DNA of 15,434 nt, taken from positions 1 through 15,434 of the forward strand of contig FR880066.1 of NCBI GenBank assembly GCA_000435175.1, in the 5' to 3' direction. The notes under the pieces were generated by a model. It made no database searches, was not told the origin of the DNA, and saw nothing but the letters and a program-made list of their open reading frames with translations. Source of the DNA: Clostridium sp. CAG:245. Its GTDB lineage: Bacteria; Bacillota; Clostridia; TANB77; CAG-508. The translations under genes were made by a program, and so were the position numbers. Shown here piece after piece: positions 7,357 to 15,241 of the stretch (positions within the stretch are counted from its first letter, which is position 1; each line of letters starts with the position of its first letter).

Positions 7357-10300
7357 TTATTTAATAAAGCCTACATCCTGCATATATTTAATTAATTTTT
7401 TGAAATAATCATAATTTAAATCAGGCCAATAGAAACCTAAACTATTTAAATACTTACACGTGATGTAATTATCTTCTTTTATTATGTGATTATATATCAT
7501 GTCATTATTCTTTGTAAAGTCATTAATGATACCGCTAATTTTATATTGGTTGATTTCATCTGTTGAGATTGATTTTACTAAATTCATGAAATCTTTTTCT
7601 GAGATAACTTTTATATTATACCCTAATGTATCCATGTAATTCAATAATGATTTTGTCGTAATTGTATTTGGATTGTAAATATGGAAAATTCTATTTAATC
7701 CATTATTTGACCAAATTATTTTAACTAGGGCTTTGCTAGCAAAATCAACTGGTGTGAACTCCAAATCATTATCCAGTATTGAATCTGGAATTGCAGAAAT
7801 TTCAACTAATGATTTTAATCTTGAGTATATTGCATTTTCTGATATGTTGTTTTGAAAATGTCCATCCGAGTAACGGCTTGATAAATCCCCAATTCTAAAA
7901 ATCGTAGCATTTAACCCTTTTGAAATTGCTTCTAGTACTAAAGATTCTGCAAACAATTTGCTCCTAGAATATACGTTTTCAGTAAAATCTTGGTTTACAT
8001 AGAATGACTTTTCGGTAAATGTAACGTCTGTTAAACTCTGCTCTAGAAGATAGTTACCAGAAATAGTCATAGTTGAAATGTAGTAAAGTGGAACATTAAT
8101 AGATCTACATAAATCTATTATTTTTTGAGTTCCTCCGATATTAACATCTGCAAATAAATTATAATCACCATAATGTTTTACATTTGCTGCAGAATGTATA
8201 ACTAAATCTACATCTTGTTTTAGTTTTTCGTAGTCTCCGGCTGATATACTTAAATTATCAACTATCATATCAGAATTCACGCAAATTACTATTTGTTTTG
8301 CTATATTATCATATTTTGTACCAAAGTAAAAATGTAGTGTTCCAAGTAATCTTTCATTTATATCTTGATGATACTTCGGTCTAATTAAACAATATATTTT
8401 ACTTATTTTTTCTGAATTTTGTAAAAGTTCTGCTAAAATATGTATTCCTAAAAAACCGGTAACACCAGTTAAAAGTACACATTTTTTTGAGTTTTCTTCT
8501 ACTCCAGATTCAGAGGTATTTAAGCTTTTTGCAATATCATTTAATGAATTTAATCTAGTAATATTTGATAATTTATTATCGGTAGTAGCACATAGGACTT
8601 TGTCATATAATTCTCTAACGGTAGGGTTTTTATAAAAATCGTAAACCTTTAAAGAAATTTTATATTGAAATAAATCTGTTAAAATACTTATTATAGACAA
8701 AGAATCAGCACCATAATCAAAAATATTATCATCAATACCAAAGTTACTGATTCCTAACTTCTTTTTAATAGAAGAAACAATATTTGCTTCTATTATGTTC
8801 CTTGGAGGAGCGTGAATAGAGTCTGTTGTTTCAATATTTAGGCTATATTTTGCAAGTTCTTTTTTATCAATTTTTCCGTTAGGAGTAAGCGGTAATTTAT
8901 CAAGTACCATAAAATAAGTAGGAATCATATACGTTGGAAGTCTATTGGCAATAAAATCTCTTAATTGTCCAATTGCAATTTTTTTATCGGAAGAGATATA
9001 TGCAACAAGCACTTGAGCATCTGAAATTTCACGTACAATTACAGAGGATAAAATATTTGCACTTGTATCGAAAGAATTTATGCAATTCTCTATTTCACCG
9101 AGCTCAACACGTAATCCTCTTAACTTTATTTGATTATCAGACCTACCCTTGCAAATAATATTTCCATAACTTGTCCAGAATCCAACATCACCAGTTTTAT
9201 ACATTATATAACCATCTATAAAAGGATTTTTTAAATATTTTTCAGCGGTTAGGTCATCTCTACCAATATATCCTTTGCCAACACCATCGCCTGAAATATA
9301 AATTTCTCCAATACAATTAATAGGTAAAACATCCAAATTATCATTTAAGATATATATCTGTGTATTATTAATAGGCTTTCCTATTGTAATCTTATCTAAG
9401 TACGTAACGTCAGTAACTGTAGAGAAAATGGTTGTTTCTGAAGGACCATAGCCATTATAAATTGTACAATTAGGGCTTACCTTTAATATTTTATCTACTA
9501 GTCGCCTTGGAAGTTGTTCGCCTGCAAGCATAATATATTTTAAACTGCTAAACCCATTTATCATAGAATTATCTAAATGAAAATTCATAATACTTGGAGT
9601 AGATTGAATAATTTCGATATGGTTATCAGAAATTAGTTTTTCTATTTTTGTCGTAATCTTTTGTTCAAAATCATCTGTAATAAACAATTTTAATCCACCA
9701 CATAATGAAACAAGAGTTTCAAAAATAAATATGTCGAAAGACATTGTTGTAATGGAAATAATGCTATGATATTTTCCATCTTTTAAATATGAAATCTTAT
9801 TAAACATAGAATTAATAAAATTATTTAAATTTTTATGTGTCAACATAACACCTTTAGGGCTACCTGTTGAACCAGATGTAAAAATCAAATAAGATAAATC
9901 ATCTTGAGCAATATCATTATTTAAATTATTATCAGGTAAATTATAAACAATTTCATTACATAAATCTACAATAATAATTAGTTTCTCAAAACCTAATGAT
10001 TGTACTTTGCTAGATTGCTTTTGAAGTGTAATTATTGCATCGCAGTTACTATTTTCTAAAATATAGTTAATACGCTCTTCTGGATATTCTGGATCAATCG
10101 GAATATAAGAAGCGCCGGCTTTTAAAACTGCAAGAATTGAGATTATCATTTCAAAAGAACGGGTAACAATAATTCCAACAATAGATCCCTTTCTAATTTT
10201 ATTAGTATTCAAATATCGTGCTAAAGAATTAACCTTTTTATTTAATTCTGAATAGGTCATGGTTTTCATTTTAAACACTAAAGCAATATTATTCGGATTT

Positions 10301-11700
10301 TTTTCAACTTGTTCTTCAAAAAAATCAACAATCGTTTTATTGTGATTATACTCTAAATAAGTATCATTAAATTTATTTAAAATTAAATCTTTTTCATCAT
10401 AAGTTACAATATTTATTTTCCCCAAAGTAATATTAGAAGACATTAAAATTTGATTAATAATATTTAAAATTCGATGGTGAATGTTATGGATATCCGCTAA
10501 AGAATATTTATTCAATCTAAAATCATAAGCAACGTTTAAAGAGCCCTCGTCGTTCATATCGAAAATGTGAATTTGCATAGAATCAGCGACATTACCATTA
10601 AAAGTCCAGTTTACAGAATAAGGAACTTCACAAGAATTTCTATTTGTTTTTGAATTTTGGTATGAGATTAAAATGTCATACAAATTAGGCTGATTTGGTT
10701 TGCTCTTTCTAATATGTTCCAAAATATTTTGATATGGATATTTTTGATGTCTAAACATAGATAAAGAGTCAAGACTAATTTTCTGAGCAAACTCAACAAA
10801 AGTCTTGTCATTTTGAATGCAAAACTTAAATGGCACAGTACTAATAAACATACCAGGCGTATTTTTCTCTAAAAAAGTAGTTCTGTTTAATATTGGTGTT
10901 CCTAGAATAAAATCATTTAAGTTAGAAACCTTTCCAATATAAATAGCATAAATAGCCATAAAAAAGTTGAACAAAGATAATTTGTTATCCTTGCAAAAAG
11001 AATTAATATTATTTAATAAAAAATTATCTATTTCAAAAACTTGTCTTTCTGCATGGCTCGACTCCGCAGAAGATTCTATTAAAGATGGAATAACTCCAAA
11101 CTCTGGAACTGTTTGAAATTGTTCTTCCCAATATTCTTTATCTTTTTCAAATTTTGGGCTATTTAAATATTCATTTTCTGAGTTTATATAATTAATATAT
11201 GAGGTAGGAATACTCTTAATTTCCTCATCTTCATTTAATATCGATGAATATGTTGTCATAATTTTACTTGCCACTAGACTTGCTGTACAAGCATCTGCAA
11301 TAATGTGATGAGCCTTAACAATGAAACCGCCTTTACCAGTTAAAATTTGGAAAGGAGTTATTGAAAATAAAGCATCTCCTAAAATATTAAACGGAGAAGT
11401 TGCAATTTCTTTTTCAAGATTTTTGAGCTCAATATTATTAGAAACATTTAAAACATCAAAATGTTTCTCACAAAAATCTTGAAAGAATTGTTTTACTTCT
11501 CCGTTTTCATCTAAACAAAGCTTTATTCTAAAGCTATCATTATCTTTTAAAAAAATATTAATAGCTTTAGATAAAACGTCAAAATTTACTATATCGTCAA
11601 TTAAAACTGTACCACATATAACATTAATAGATGTACCTCTATAGAACTGCTCTGTAAGCCAAATTGACTTTTGTGGATTTGTTAGATCATATAATTCCAT
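7357..11700 (-). CDS. Single-module nonribosomal peptide synthetase, C-A-T-R architecture
   Basis: A 1447-aa NRPS. The condensation domain (about 1-440) has HHIIADA at 131-137 and the downstream C-domain block HQKYPYQNILEHI (318-330). The adenylation domain (about 455-955) has FTSGSTGSPKG (607-617), YGPSETT (751-757), YKTGD (834-838) and NGKIDK with Lys943. The carrier domain (about 968-1036) has YGADSLS with the 4'-phosphopantetheine Ser1000. The C-terminal thioester reductase (about 1072-1447) has TGVTGFLG (1078-1085), Thr1210, and Tyr1244 and Lys1248 in YSRSK. It is expected to activate one amino acid, condense it with an acyl donor and release the product with NAD(P)H as an aldehyde, or an alcohol after a second reduction. 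My hand alignment to GrsA gives the pocket residues D656, I657, F660, Q699, M724, A726, G750, I758, F759 and K943; I do not assign a substrate. The ATG lies 3 bp after the ligase stop and its GGTGA ribosome site is inside the ligase 3' end, so translation is probably coupled. Confidence 0.95.
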   Translation of the reverse strand: MELYDLTNPQKSIWLTEQFYRGTSINVICGTVLIDDIVNFDVLSKAINIFLKDNDSFRIKLCLDENGEVKQFFQDFCEKHFDVLNVSNNIELKNLEKEIATSPFNILGDALFSITPFQILTGKGGFIVKAHHIIADACTASLVASKIMTTYSSILNEDEEIKSIPTSYINYINSENEYLNSPKFEKDKEYWEEQFQTVPEFGVIPSLIESSAESSHAERQVFEIDNFLLNNINSFCKDNKLSLFNFFMAIYAIYIGKVSNLNDFILGTPILNRTTFLEKNTPGMFISTVPFKFCIQNDKTFVEFAQKISLDSLSMFRHQKYPYQNILEHIRKSKPNQPNLYDILISYQNSKTNRNSCEVPYSVNWTFNGNVADSMQIHIFDMNDEGSLNVAYDFRLNKYSLADIHNIHHRILNIINQILMSSNITLGKINIVTYDEKDLILNKFNDTYLEYNHNKTIVDFFEEQVEKNPNNIALVFKMKTMTYSELNKKVNSLARYLNTNKIRKGSIVGIIVTRSFEMIISILAVLKAGASYIPIDPEYPEERINYILENSNCDAIITLQKQSSKVQSLGFEKLIIIVDLCNEIVYNLPDNNLNNDIAQDDLSYLIFTSGSTGSPKGVMLTHKNLNNFINSMFNKISYLKDGKYHSIISITTMSFDIFIFETLVSLCGGLKLFITDDFEQKITTKIEKLISDNHIEIIQSTPSIMNFHLDNSMINGFSSLKYIMLAGEQLPRRLVDKILKVSPNCTIYNGYGPSETTIFSTVTDVTYLDKITIGKPINNTQIYILNDNLDVLPINCIGEIYISGDGVGKGYIGRDDLTAEKYLKNPFIDGYIMYKTGDVGFWTSYGNIICKGRSDNQIKLRGLRVELGEIENCINSFDTSANILSSVIVREISDAQVLVAYISSDKKIAIGQLRDFIANRLPTYMIPTYFMVLDKLPLTPNGKIDKKELAKYSLNIETTDSIHAPPRNIIEANIVSSIKKKLGISNFGIDDNIFDYGADSLSIISILTDLFQYKISLKVYDFYKNPTVRELYDKVLCATTDNKLSNITRLNSLNDIAKSLNTSESGVEENSKKCVLLTGVTGFLGIHILAELLQNSEKISKIYCLIRPKYHQDINERLLGTLHFYFGTKYDNIAKQIVICVNSDMIVDNLSISAGDYEKLKQDVDLVIHSAANVKHYGDYNLFADVNIGGTQKIIDLCRSINVPLYYISTMTISGNYLLEQSLTDVTFTEKSFYVNQDFTENVYSRSKLFAESLVLEAISKGLNATIFRIGDLSSRYSDGHFQNNISENAIYSRLKSLVEISAIPDSILDNDLEFTPVDFASKALVKIIWSNNGLNRIFHIYNPNTITTKSLLNYMDTLGYNIKVISEKDFMNLVKSISTDEINQYKISGIINDFTKNNDMIYNHIIKEDNYITCKYLNSLGFYWPDLNYDYFKKLIKYMQDVGFIK

Positions 11701-11703
11701 AAT

Positions 11704-13407
11704 TTATTCACCCTTAATTTTCTTCATTTCTTCGTGTCTTTTTATCTTTTGTGTAGTAGTCTTAATTAATGGAACATCAGTTAAACTGAATTCCCTAATA
11801 TATTTGTAAATTGGTAAGTTTTTATTTATAATCTTAATTTCTTCTTCAATTACAGAACGAACATCATCAACTGTAGCCAAATTATTTTTTTCCATATTAT
11901 CTTTTGAATAAACAATCTCGGCACAAATTTTATCATTATCCTCATAAACCATTGATTCTTCAACTATATCAATTTTATTTATAAGTGCTTCAATTTCTTC
12001 TGGGAAGACTTTTTTACCATTACTTAAAACTATAAGGTCTTTTTTTCTACCAGTAATGAAAAGTGAGCCGTCTTTACCGAATCTACCTAAATCTCCAGTA
12101 CAGAACCATCCTTCTTTAAATGCTTGAGCAGTTGCACTTTCATTATTGTAATAACCAAGCATTACATTAGGTCCTTTTACTAAAATTTCTCCAGTACCAG
12201 TTTCATCAGGATTATCTATTTTTACTTCTTCATTATATAGAACGTAACCAGAAGAACCAGTCTCAAAATGGTATTTATCACTTTCACATGAAATTACTGG
12301 TGCTGTTTCTGTTAGTCCGTAACCCTGAAGCATATCTATACCTATCGTATTAAATAAATGAATAATTTTTTTATCTGTTGCAGCAGAACCATAAATAATA
12401 GTTCTCATTTTTCCACCAAAGTTATCTAATACTTGCTTAAACAACTTTCTTCTAATATCTATATGGAAAAACATAAGAAAATTAGAAAGAGCACATAGAA
12501 ACTTAAATGCAGTATATTTTCCAGATTTTTTTACTCCTCTTATTATTTGTCTATACATTATCTCTAAAACTGCAGGAACGCATACTAGGCCACTAATTTT
12601 ATATTCAACCATATTTTTTCCAATATCCTTGATACTATCTGCAAAGCAAAGTCTAAAACCAATATAATAGCAAAATAAGAAACTAGCAAGACAAGCTAAA
12701 GTATGGTGAAGAGGTAAGAAAACAAGAATGCTATCATCCTTTTCATATTTAATTAAAGTTGTCATTGCTGAAACGTTAGAGCAAATATTATATTGTGAAA
12801 GCATTACAGCTTTTGGATTGTTTGTTGTGCCAGAAGTATAAATTAATACCGATAAATTATCTTTATCAATAGAAATACTATCGTATTTTGAAGAATTGCT
12901 TTCAATAAGTTTTTTGCCGTCTTTTAATAATTTTGAAAATGATAGAATTCCATTTTCATCTTCATTATAATCCATACAAATAAAATATTTAACATTCGAA
13001 TCTTTAGATGTTATTACATCTTTTGCAAGGTTTAGACGTTTTTCATCAAAAATTATAGCATCAACTTGACTTTCTAAGATTAAGCGAAGTTGTTCAACTT
13101 CTGGAAGCATGAAATCTAAAGGGACAACTATACAACCAGCCGTGGCAATTGCGAGGTAACTACAACACCATTCATATCTATCTTGCGAAATAATGGCTAC
13201 TTTTTTATTTTCTAAGCCTAATTCCAAAAGAGAAGAGCCTAGCTCTTTTATATTATTTTCAAAATCAATAAAAGAAATATTGTGTAGTTCTTTATTTTTT
13301 TTCTTAACAGTAAATGCAGTTCTACTGCCAAATCGAGCTGAGCAAGAACTAACTAATTCTCTGAAGTTTGTACATTTAGTTTCTTCATATATTTTATTTT
13401 TTTTCAC
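11704..13407 (-). CDS. AMP-binding acyl-CoA (or acyl-AMP) ligase
   Basis: A 567-aa stand-alone ANL-superfamily enzyme of the fatty acyl-CoA ligase type. Visible motifs are the P-loop YTSGTTNNPK (190-199), YGLTETAP (363-370), TGDLG (437-441), the hinge GRKKDLIVLSNGKKVFPEE (453-471) and the C-terminal catalytic lysine, probably Lys554 in TTQKIKR. A hydrophobic stretch at about 227-250 matches the acyl-binding region of such enzymes. It should activate a carboxylic acid with ATP. As first gene of the operon, directly before an NRPS that starts with a condensation domain, it probably supplies the acyl group. No separate carrier protein is encoded, so acyl-CoA is the simpler donor, although direct acyl-AMP transfer is not excluded. 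The start is GTG (13405-13407) with AGGTGA five bases upstream; there is no nearby alternative Met. The acid substrate cannot be read from the sequence. Confidence 0.92.
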   Translation of the reverse strand: MKKNKIYEETKCTNFRELVSSCSARFGSRTAFTVKKKNKELHNISFIDFENNIKELGSSLLELGLENKKVAIISQDRYEWCCSYLAIATAGCIVVPLDFMLPEVEQLRLILESQVDAIIFDEKRLNLAKDVITSKDSNVKYFICMDYNEDENGILSFSKLLKDGKKLIESNSSKYDSISIDKDNLSVLIYTSGTTNNPKAVMLSQYNICSNVSAMTTLIKYEKDDSILVFLPLHHTLACLASFLFCYYIGFRLCFADSIKDIGKNMVEYKISGLVCVPAVLEIMYRQIIRGVKKSGKYTAFKFLCALSNFLMFFHIDIRRKLFKQVLDNFGGKMRTIIYGSAATDKKIIHLFNTIGIDMLQGYGLTETAPVISCESDKYHFETGSSGYVLYNEEVKIDNPDETGTGEILVKGPNVMLGYYNNESATAQAFKEGWFCTGDLGRFGKDGSLFITGRKKDLIVLSNGKKVFPEEIEALINKIDIVEESMVYEDNDKICAEIVYSKDNMEKNNLATVDDVRSVIEEEIKIINKNLPIYKYIREFSLTDVPLIKTTTQKIKRHEEMKKIKGE

Positions 13408-13426
13408 TTAAATCACCTACGGTCAC

Positions 13427-13455
13427 ATTTTACCATTGTAGAGATGATTTTGCAA
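13427..13455 (-). promoter_or_regulatory. Promoter of the ligase-NRPS-kinase operon
   Basis: On the minus strand TTGCAA (13455-13450) and TAAAAT (13432-13427) are spaced by 17 bp, with TGG before the -10 giving an extended -10 element. The start point would be near 13420, so the leader would be only about 13 nt and would just contain the AGGTGA ribosome site. Confidence 0.55.
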
Positions 13456-13556
13456 TAAAAAAGTTGTAATTCCGTAGAAAAAAATCGACATTATTAGTAA
13501 TAAAAAATTGTGATTTTCAAAATTGCATGAAACACAGCCAAAAATAACAAGTGTGC

Positions 13557-13604
13557 AATAATGCATTATTAAAAAATGCAACAGCTTTTTAATAATACAT
13601 TGTG
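13557..13604. repeat. Inverted repeat and palindrome in the divergent intergenic region
   Basis: The 267-bp space between the operon and the protease gene holds a long inverted repeat: 16-bp arms at 13560-13575 and 13586-13601 match at 15 of 16 positions around a 10-bp centre. The left arm overlaps a perfect 14-bp palindrome, AATAATGCATTATT (13557-13570). No T run follows, so a terminator is unlikely. A protein-binding operator or a cruciform is possible. It lies about 100 bp upstream of the operon promoter and about 75-95 bp upstream of the protease start. Confidence 0.6.
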
Positions 13605-13674
13605 TAAACAACAAAATTAAATCAAATGAAGATGATTTGAATAAAACGAAATGCAATGGTAATAATAAGAAAAA

Positions 13675-14820
13675 ATGGATATTGGAGGAATTAGTTTGAG
13701 AGAATATAGAGGGCAGAAAATAATTAAAAGTTTAGAAACTATTGCAATAATAATATTAATAATTTCATTTGTGGCATTAGCATATTGCGTGTACATATCC
13801 TTCACAACAGAAAAAAATTATGCAAGTGATTACACTGCAGAGCCAACGTCTGTATCGAATAAAGCAGAAGAAAAAGATATTTCTACATTGATAGAAAATA
13901 TAAATAATGCCGTTGTAGGAATCTCTAAAATTGCCAATAAAGGGACTACAATTTTCTTACAAGATGGTGCAAGTAATCTAGGATTGGGAACAGGCTTTAT
14001 AGTTTCAAATGATGGATATATTGTTACAAATCAACATGTGTCAGGAGAGAAAAATAGTACATGCTATGTAACTTTAGAAAATGGGAAAAATTATAAAGCA
14101 AGTGTAGTATGGTCAGACACAGATTTAGATTTAAGCATAATAAAAATAAATGTAAAGAATTTGGATTACTTACATTTAGGAGATTCAGATAAAATAAAAG
14201 TTGCAGAACAAGTCTATGCAATAGGAAATCCAATAGGTTTTGAATTTCAAAGAACCGTAACATCTGGAATAATAAGTGGATTAAATAGAACAATAAAATT
14301 AGAGGAAGACGGAAAAACATCCTACATGGAAGATCTAATACAAACAGATGCAACTATAAATCCGGGAAACAGTGGAGGCCCTTTGATTAATAAAAATGGG
14401 GAAGTTTTAGGGATAAACTCTGTAAAAATTACGTCTGCAGAAGGGATTGGTTTTGCAGTTCCGATAAATATAATAAAACCTATTATAGAAAAATTAGCGA
14501 GTAAAGGGGGCTATATAACTCCAACATTGGGGGTATTTGCGTATGATAAGAGTATGGTTCCATATATAAATCAGGAATTAGACCAGAATATTAAATTAGA
14601 CAAAGGAATATATGTAGCAGACGTTATAAAAAATTCTCCTGCAGAAAAAGCAGGAATGAAAAGAGGAGACATAATACTAGAAATAGACCAAATAGAATTA
14701 GAAAAAATGCTAGATTTAAGAAAATATATTTATGAAAAAGAAGTAGGGGAAAGAGTAAATATAAAATATATAAGAGGAAACAAGGAATATCAGGTCAATA
14801 TAACTCTTGCAAAAAAATAA
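13675..14820 (+). CDS. htrA: HtrA/DegP-like membrane-anchored serine protease (S1C)
   Basis: A 381-aa trypsin-like protease with an N-terminal anchor (TM at about 20-42) and the bulk outside the membrane. The catalytic triad is His121 (TNQHV), Asp152 (LDLSIIKI) and Ser233 (GNSGGPL). TSGIISG (196-202) and TDATINPGN (224-232) are HtrA signatures. One PDZ domain follows at about 284-378. Family members degrade or refold misfolded exported proteins. Start choice: the ATG at 13675 has no ribosome site, whereas an in-frame TTG at 13696 lies six bases after a perfect GGAGGA (13684-13689). The true protein is therefore probably 374 aa, starting at residue 8. No convincing promoter was found; TTGAAT (13637-13642) with a poor -10 is the best candidate. 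It is divergent from the NRPS operon and convergent with the small gene at 14897-15100. Confidence 0.93.
   Translation: MDIGGISLREYRGQKIIKSLETIAIIILIISFVALAYCVYISFTTEKNYASDYTAEPTSVSNKAEEKDISTLIENINNAVVGISKIANKGTTIFLQDGASNLGLGTGFIVSNDGYIVTNQHVSGEKNSTCYVTLENGKNYKASVVWSDTDLDLSIIKINVKNLDYLHLGDSDKIKVAEQVYAIGNPIGFEFQRTVTSGIISGLNRTIKLEEDGKTSYMEDLIQTDATINPGNSGGPLINKNGEVLGINSVKITSAEGIGFAVPINIIKPIIEKLASKGGYITPTLGVFAYDKSMVPYINQELDQNIKLDKGIYVADVIKNSPAEKAGMKRGDIILEIDQIELEKMLDLRKYIYEKEVGERVNIKYIRGNKEYQVNITLAKK
13684..13698 (+). promoter_or_regulatory. Ribosome binding site that favours a TTG start for the protease
   Basis: GGAGGA (13684-13689) is followed after six bases by TTG (13696-13698) in the protease frame. 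The upstream ATG (13675-13677) would place this site inside the coding sequence and has only A-rich sequence before it. Confidence 0.7.
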
Positions 14821-14866
14821 AAAACTGCCAGAGGCAGGCTGATTTTAGTCAACCAATCTCTGGCAG
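14819..14866 (-). terminator. Strong intrinsic terminator for the small minus-strand gene
   Basis: The arms CTGCCAGAG (14825-14833) and CTCTGGCAG (14858-14866) pair perfectly over 9 bp. An inner stem, 14837-14842 with 14049 offset to 14049-free positions 14849-14854, forms five of six pairs around a 6-nt loop. On the minus strand a run of six T (14824-14819) follows directly, overlapping the protease stop codon. A competing short hairpin, CTGCC (14825-14829) with GGCAG (14833-14837), shares the left arm. Confidence 0.75.
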
Positions 14867-14884
14867 AAACCGTATACGGTTTTT
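14867..14884 (+). terminator. Palindromic hairpin with short T tail, possible protease terminator
   Basis: A perfect 16-bp palindrome, AAACCGTATACGGTTT (14867-14882), is followed by two further T. As RNA it gives a 6-bp stem with a four-base loop. The tail is short, so termination for the plus strand probably relies on it together with the larger stem-loop just before it. Confidence 0.4.
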
Positions 14885-14896
14885 GACGGAATGGGG

Positions 14897-15100
14897 TTAA
14901 CCCTCGAAAATTTCGAAGGCTTTCGCAGGGAAGAACTTGCTACAGTCCTTCACCTGAATTATCCGGAGATTGCCAAAAGCAAAATCGGCTTCAACGAGGT
15001 AAACCTTGCCAAGTTGAAGAAATTTATTCGGACTTGTATATCCGAATGCTTCCGGTACTTCCTGGATAAATTTTGCGTATTTTTCTTTACGCTTAAACAT
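14897..15100 (-). CDS. Small protein of 67 aa, function unknown, atypical codon use
   Basis: I do not recognise a named family. The ATG at 15098-15100 has AAGGAG with 8-bp spacing. A GTG nine bases further upstream would overlap the ribosome site and is less likely. A good promoter and a strong terminator flank the gene, so it is probably real. It has no TM segment or signal peptide and is basic at the N-terminus (MFKRKEKYAKF). The second half, with LQLGKVYLV, RIIQV and FPAKAFE, resembles the strand pattern of small SH3-like beta-barrel proteins often seen in phages; this is an inference from pattern only. All four Leu codons are CTT or CTC and both Arg codons are CGT or CGG, whereas neighbours favour TTA and AGA. 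I counted 82 G/C in 204 bases (40%). This suggests acquisition from elsewhere. A 70-codon frame on the opposite strand (14891-15103) lacks a ribosome site. Confidence 0.65.
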   Translation of the reverse strand: MFKRKEKYAKFIQEVPEAFGYTSPNKFLQLGKVYLVEADFAFGNLRIIQVKDCSKFFPAKAFEIFEG

Positions 15101-15144
15101 TAATGCCACTCCTTTTAATTTTTTTTCCTAATTGGAATATATTT

Positions 15145-15173
15145 ATTTTATCATGAAAAGTGATAAATATCAA
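15145..15173 (-). promoter_or_regulatory. Promoter with built-in inverted repeat for the small gene
   Basis: On the minus strand TTGATA (15173-15168) and TAAAAT (15150-15145) are 17 bp apart, with TGA giving an extended -10. A perfect 7-bp inverted repeat, TTTATCA (15147-15153) and TGATAAA (15161-15167), fills the spacer and touches the -10. That position is typical of a repressor operator. Confidence 0.6.
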
Positions 15174-15241
15174 TAAAGAACGATGAAACTTTACATAAAA
15201 ACAAGAAAACCAAAAAATTTAAAGAAAATAATAAAAAAATA

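Noticed and set aside
13423..13656. Hydrophobic 77-codon minus-strand frame directly before the ligase gene, possible leader peptide
   Set aside because: It needs a TTG start, has no ribosome site at that start or at its internal ATGs, and overlaps the operon promoter and the inverted repeat. It looks like a by-product of AT-rich sequence.
13408..13674. Riboswitch or structured leader for the NRPS operon
   Set aside because: The predicted transcript start is only about 13 nt before the ligase start, and no known riboswitch core was seen. The structured part is upstream of the promoter.
14891..15103. Plus-strand 70-codon frame opposite the small minus-strand gene
   Set aside because: No ribosome site precedes its ATG, which lies just after a hairpin. 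The minus-strand frame has a promoter, ribosome site and terminator.
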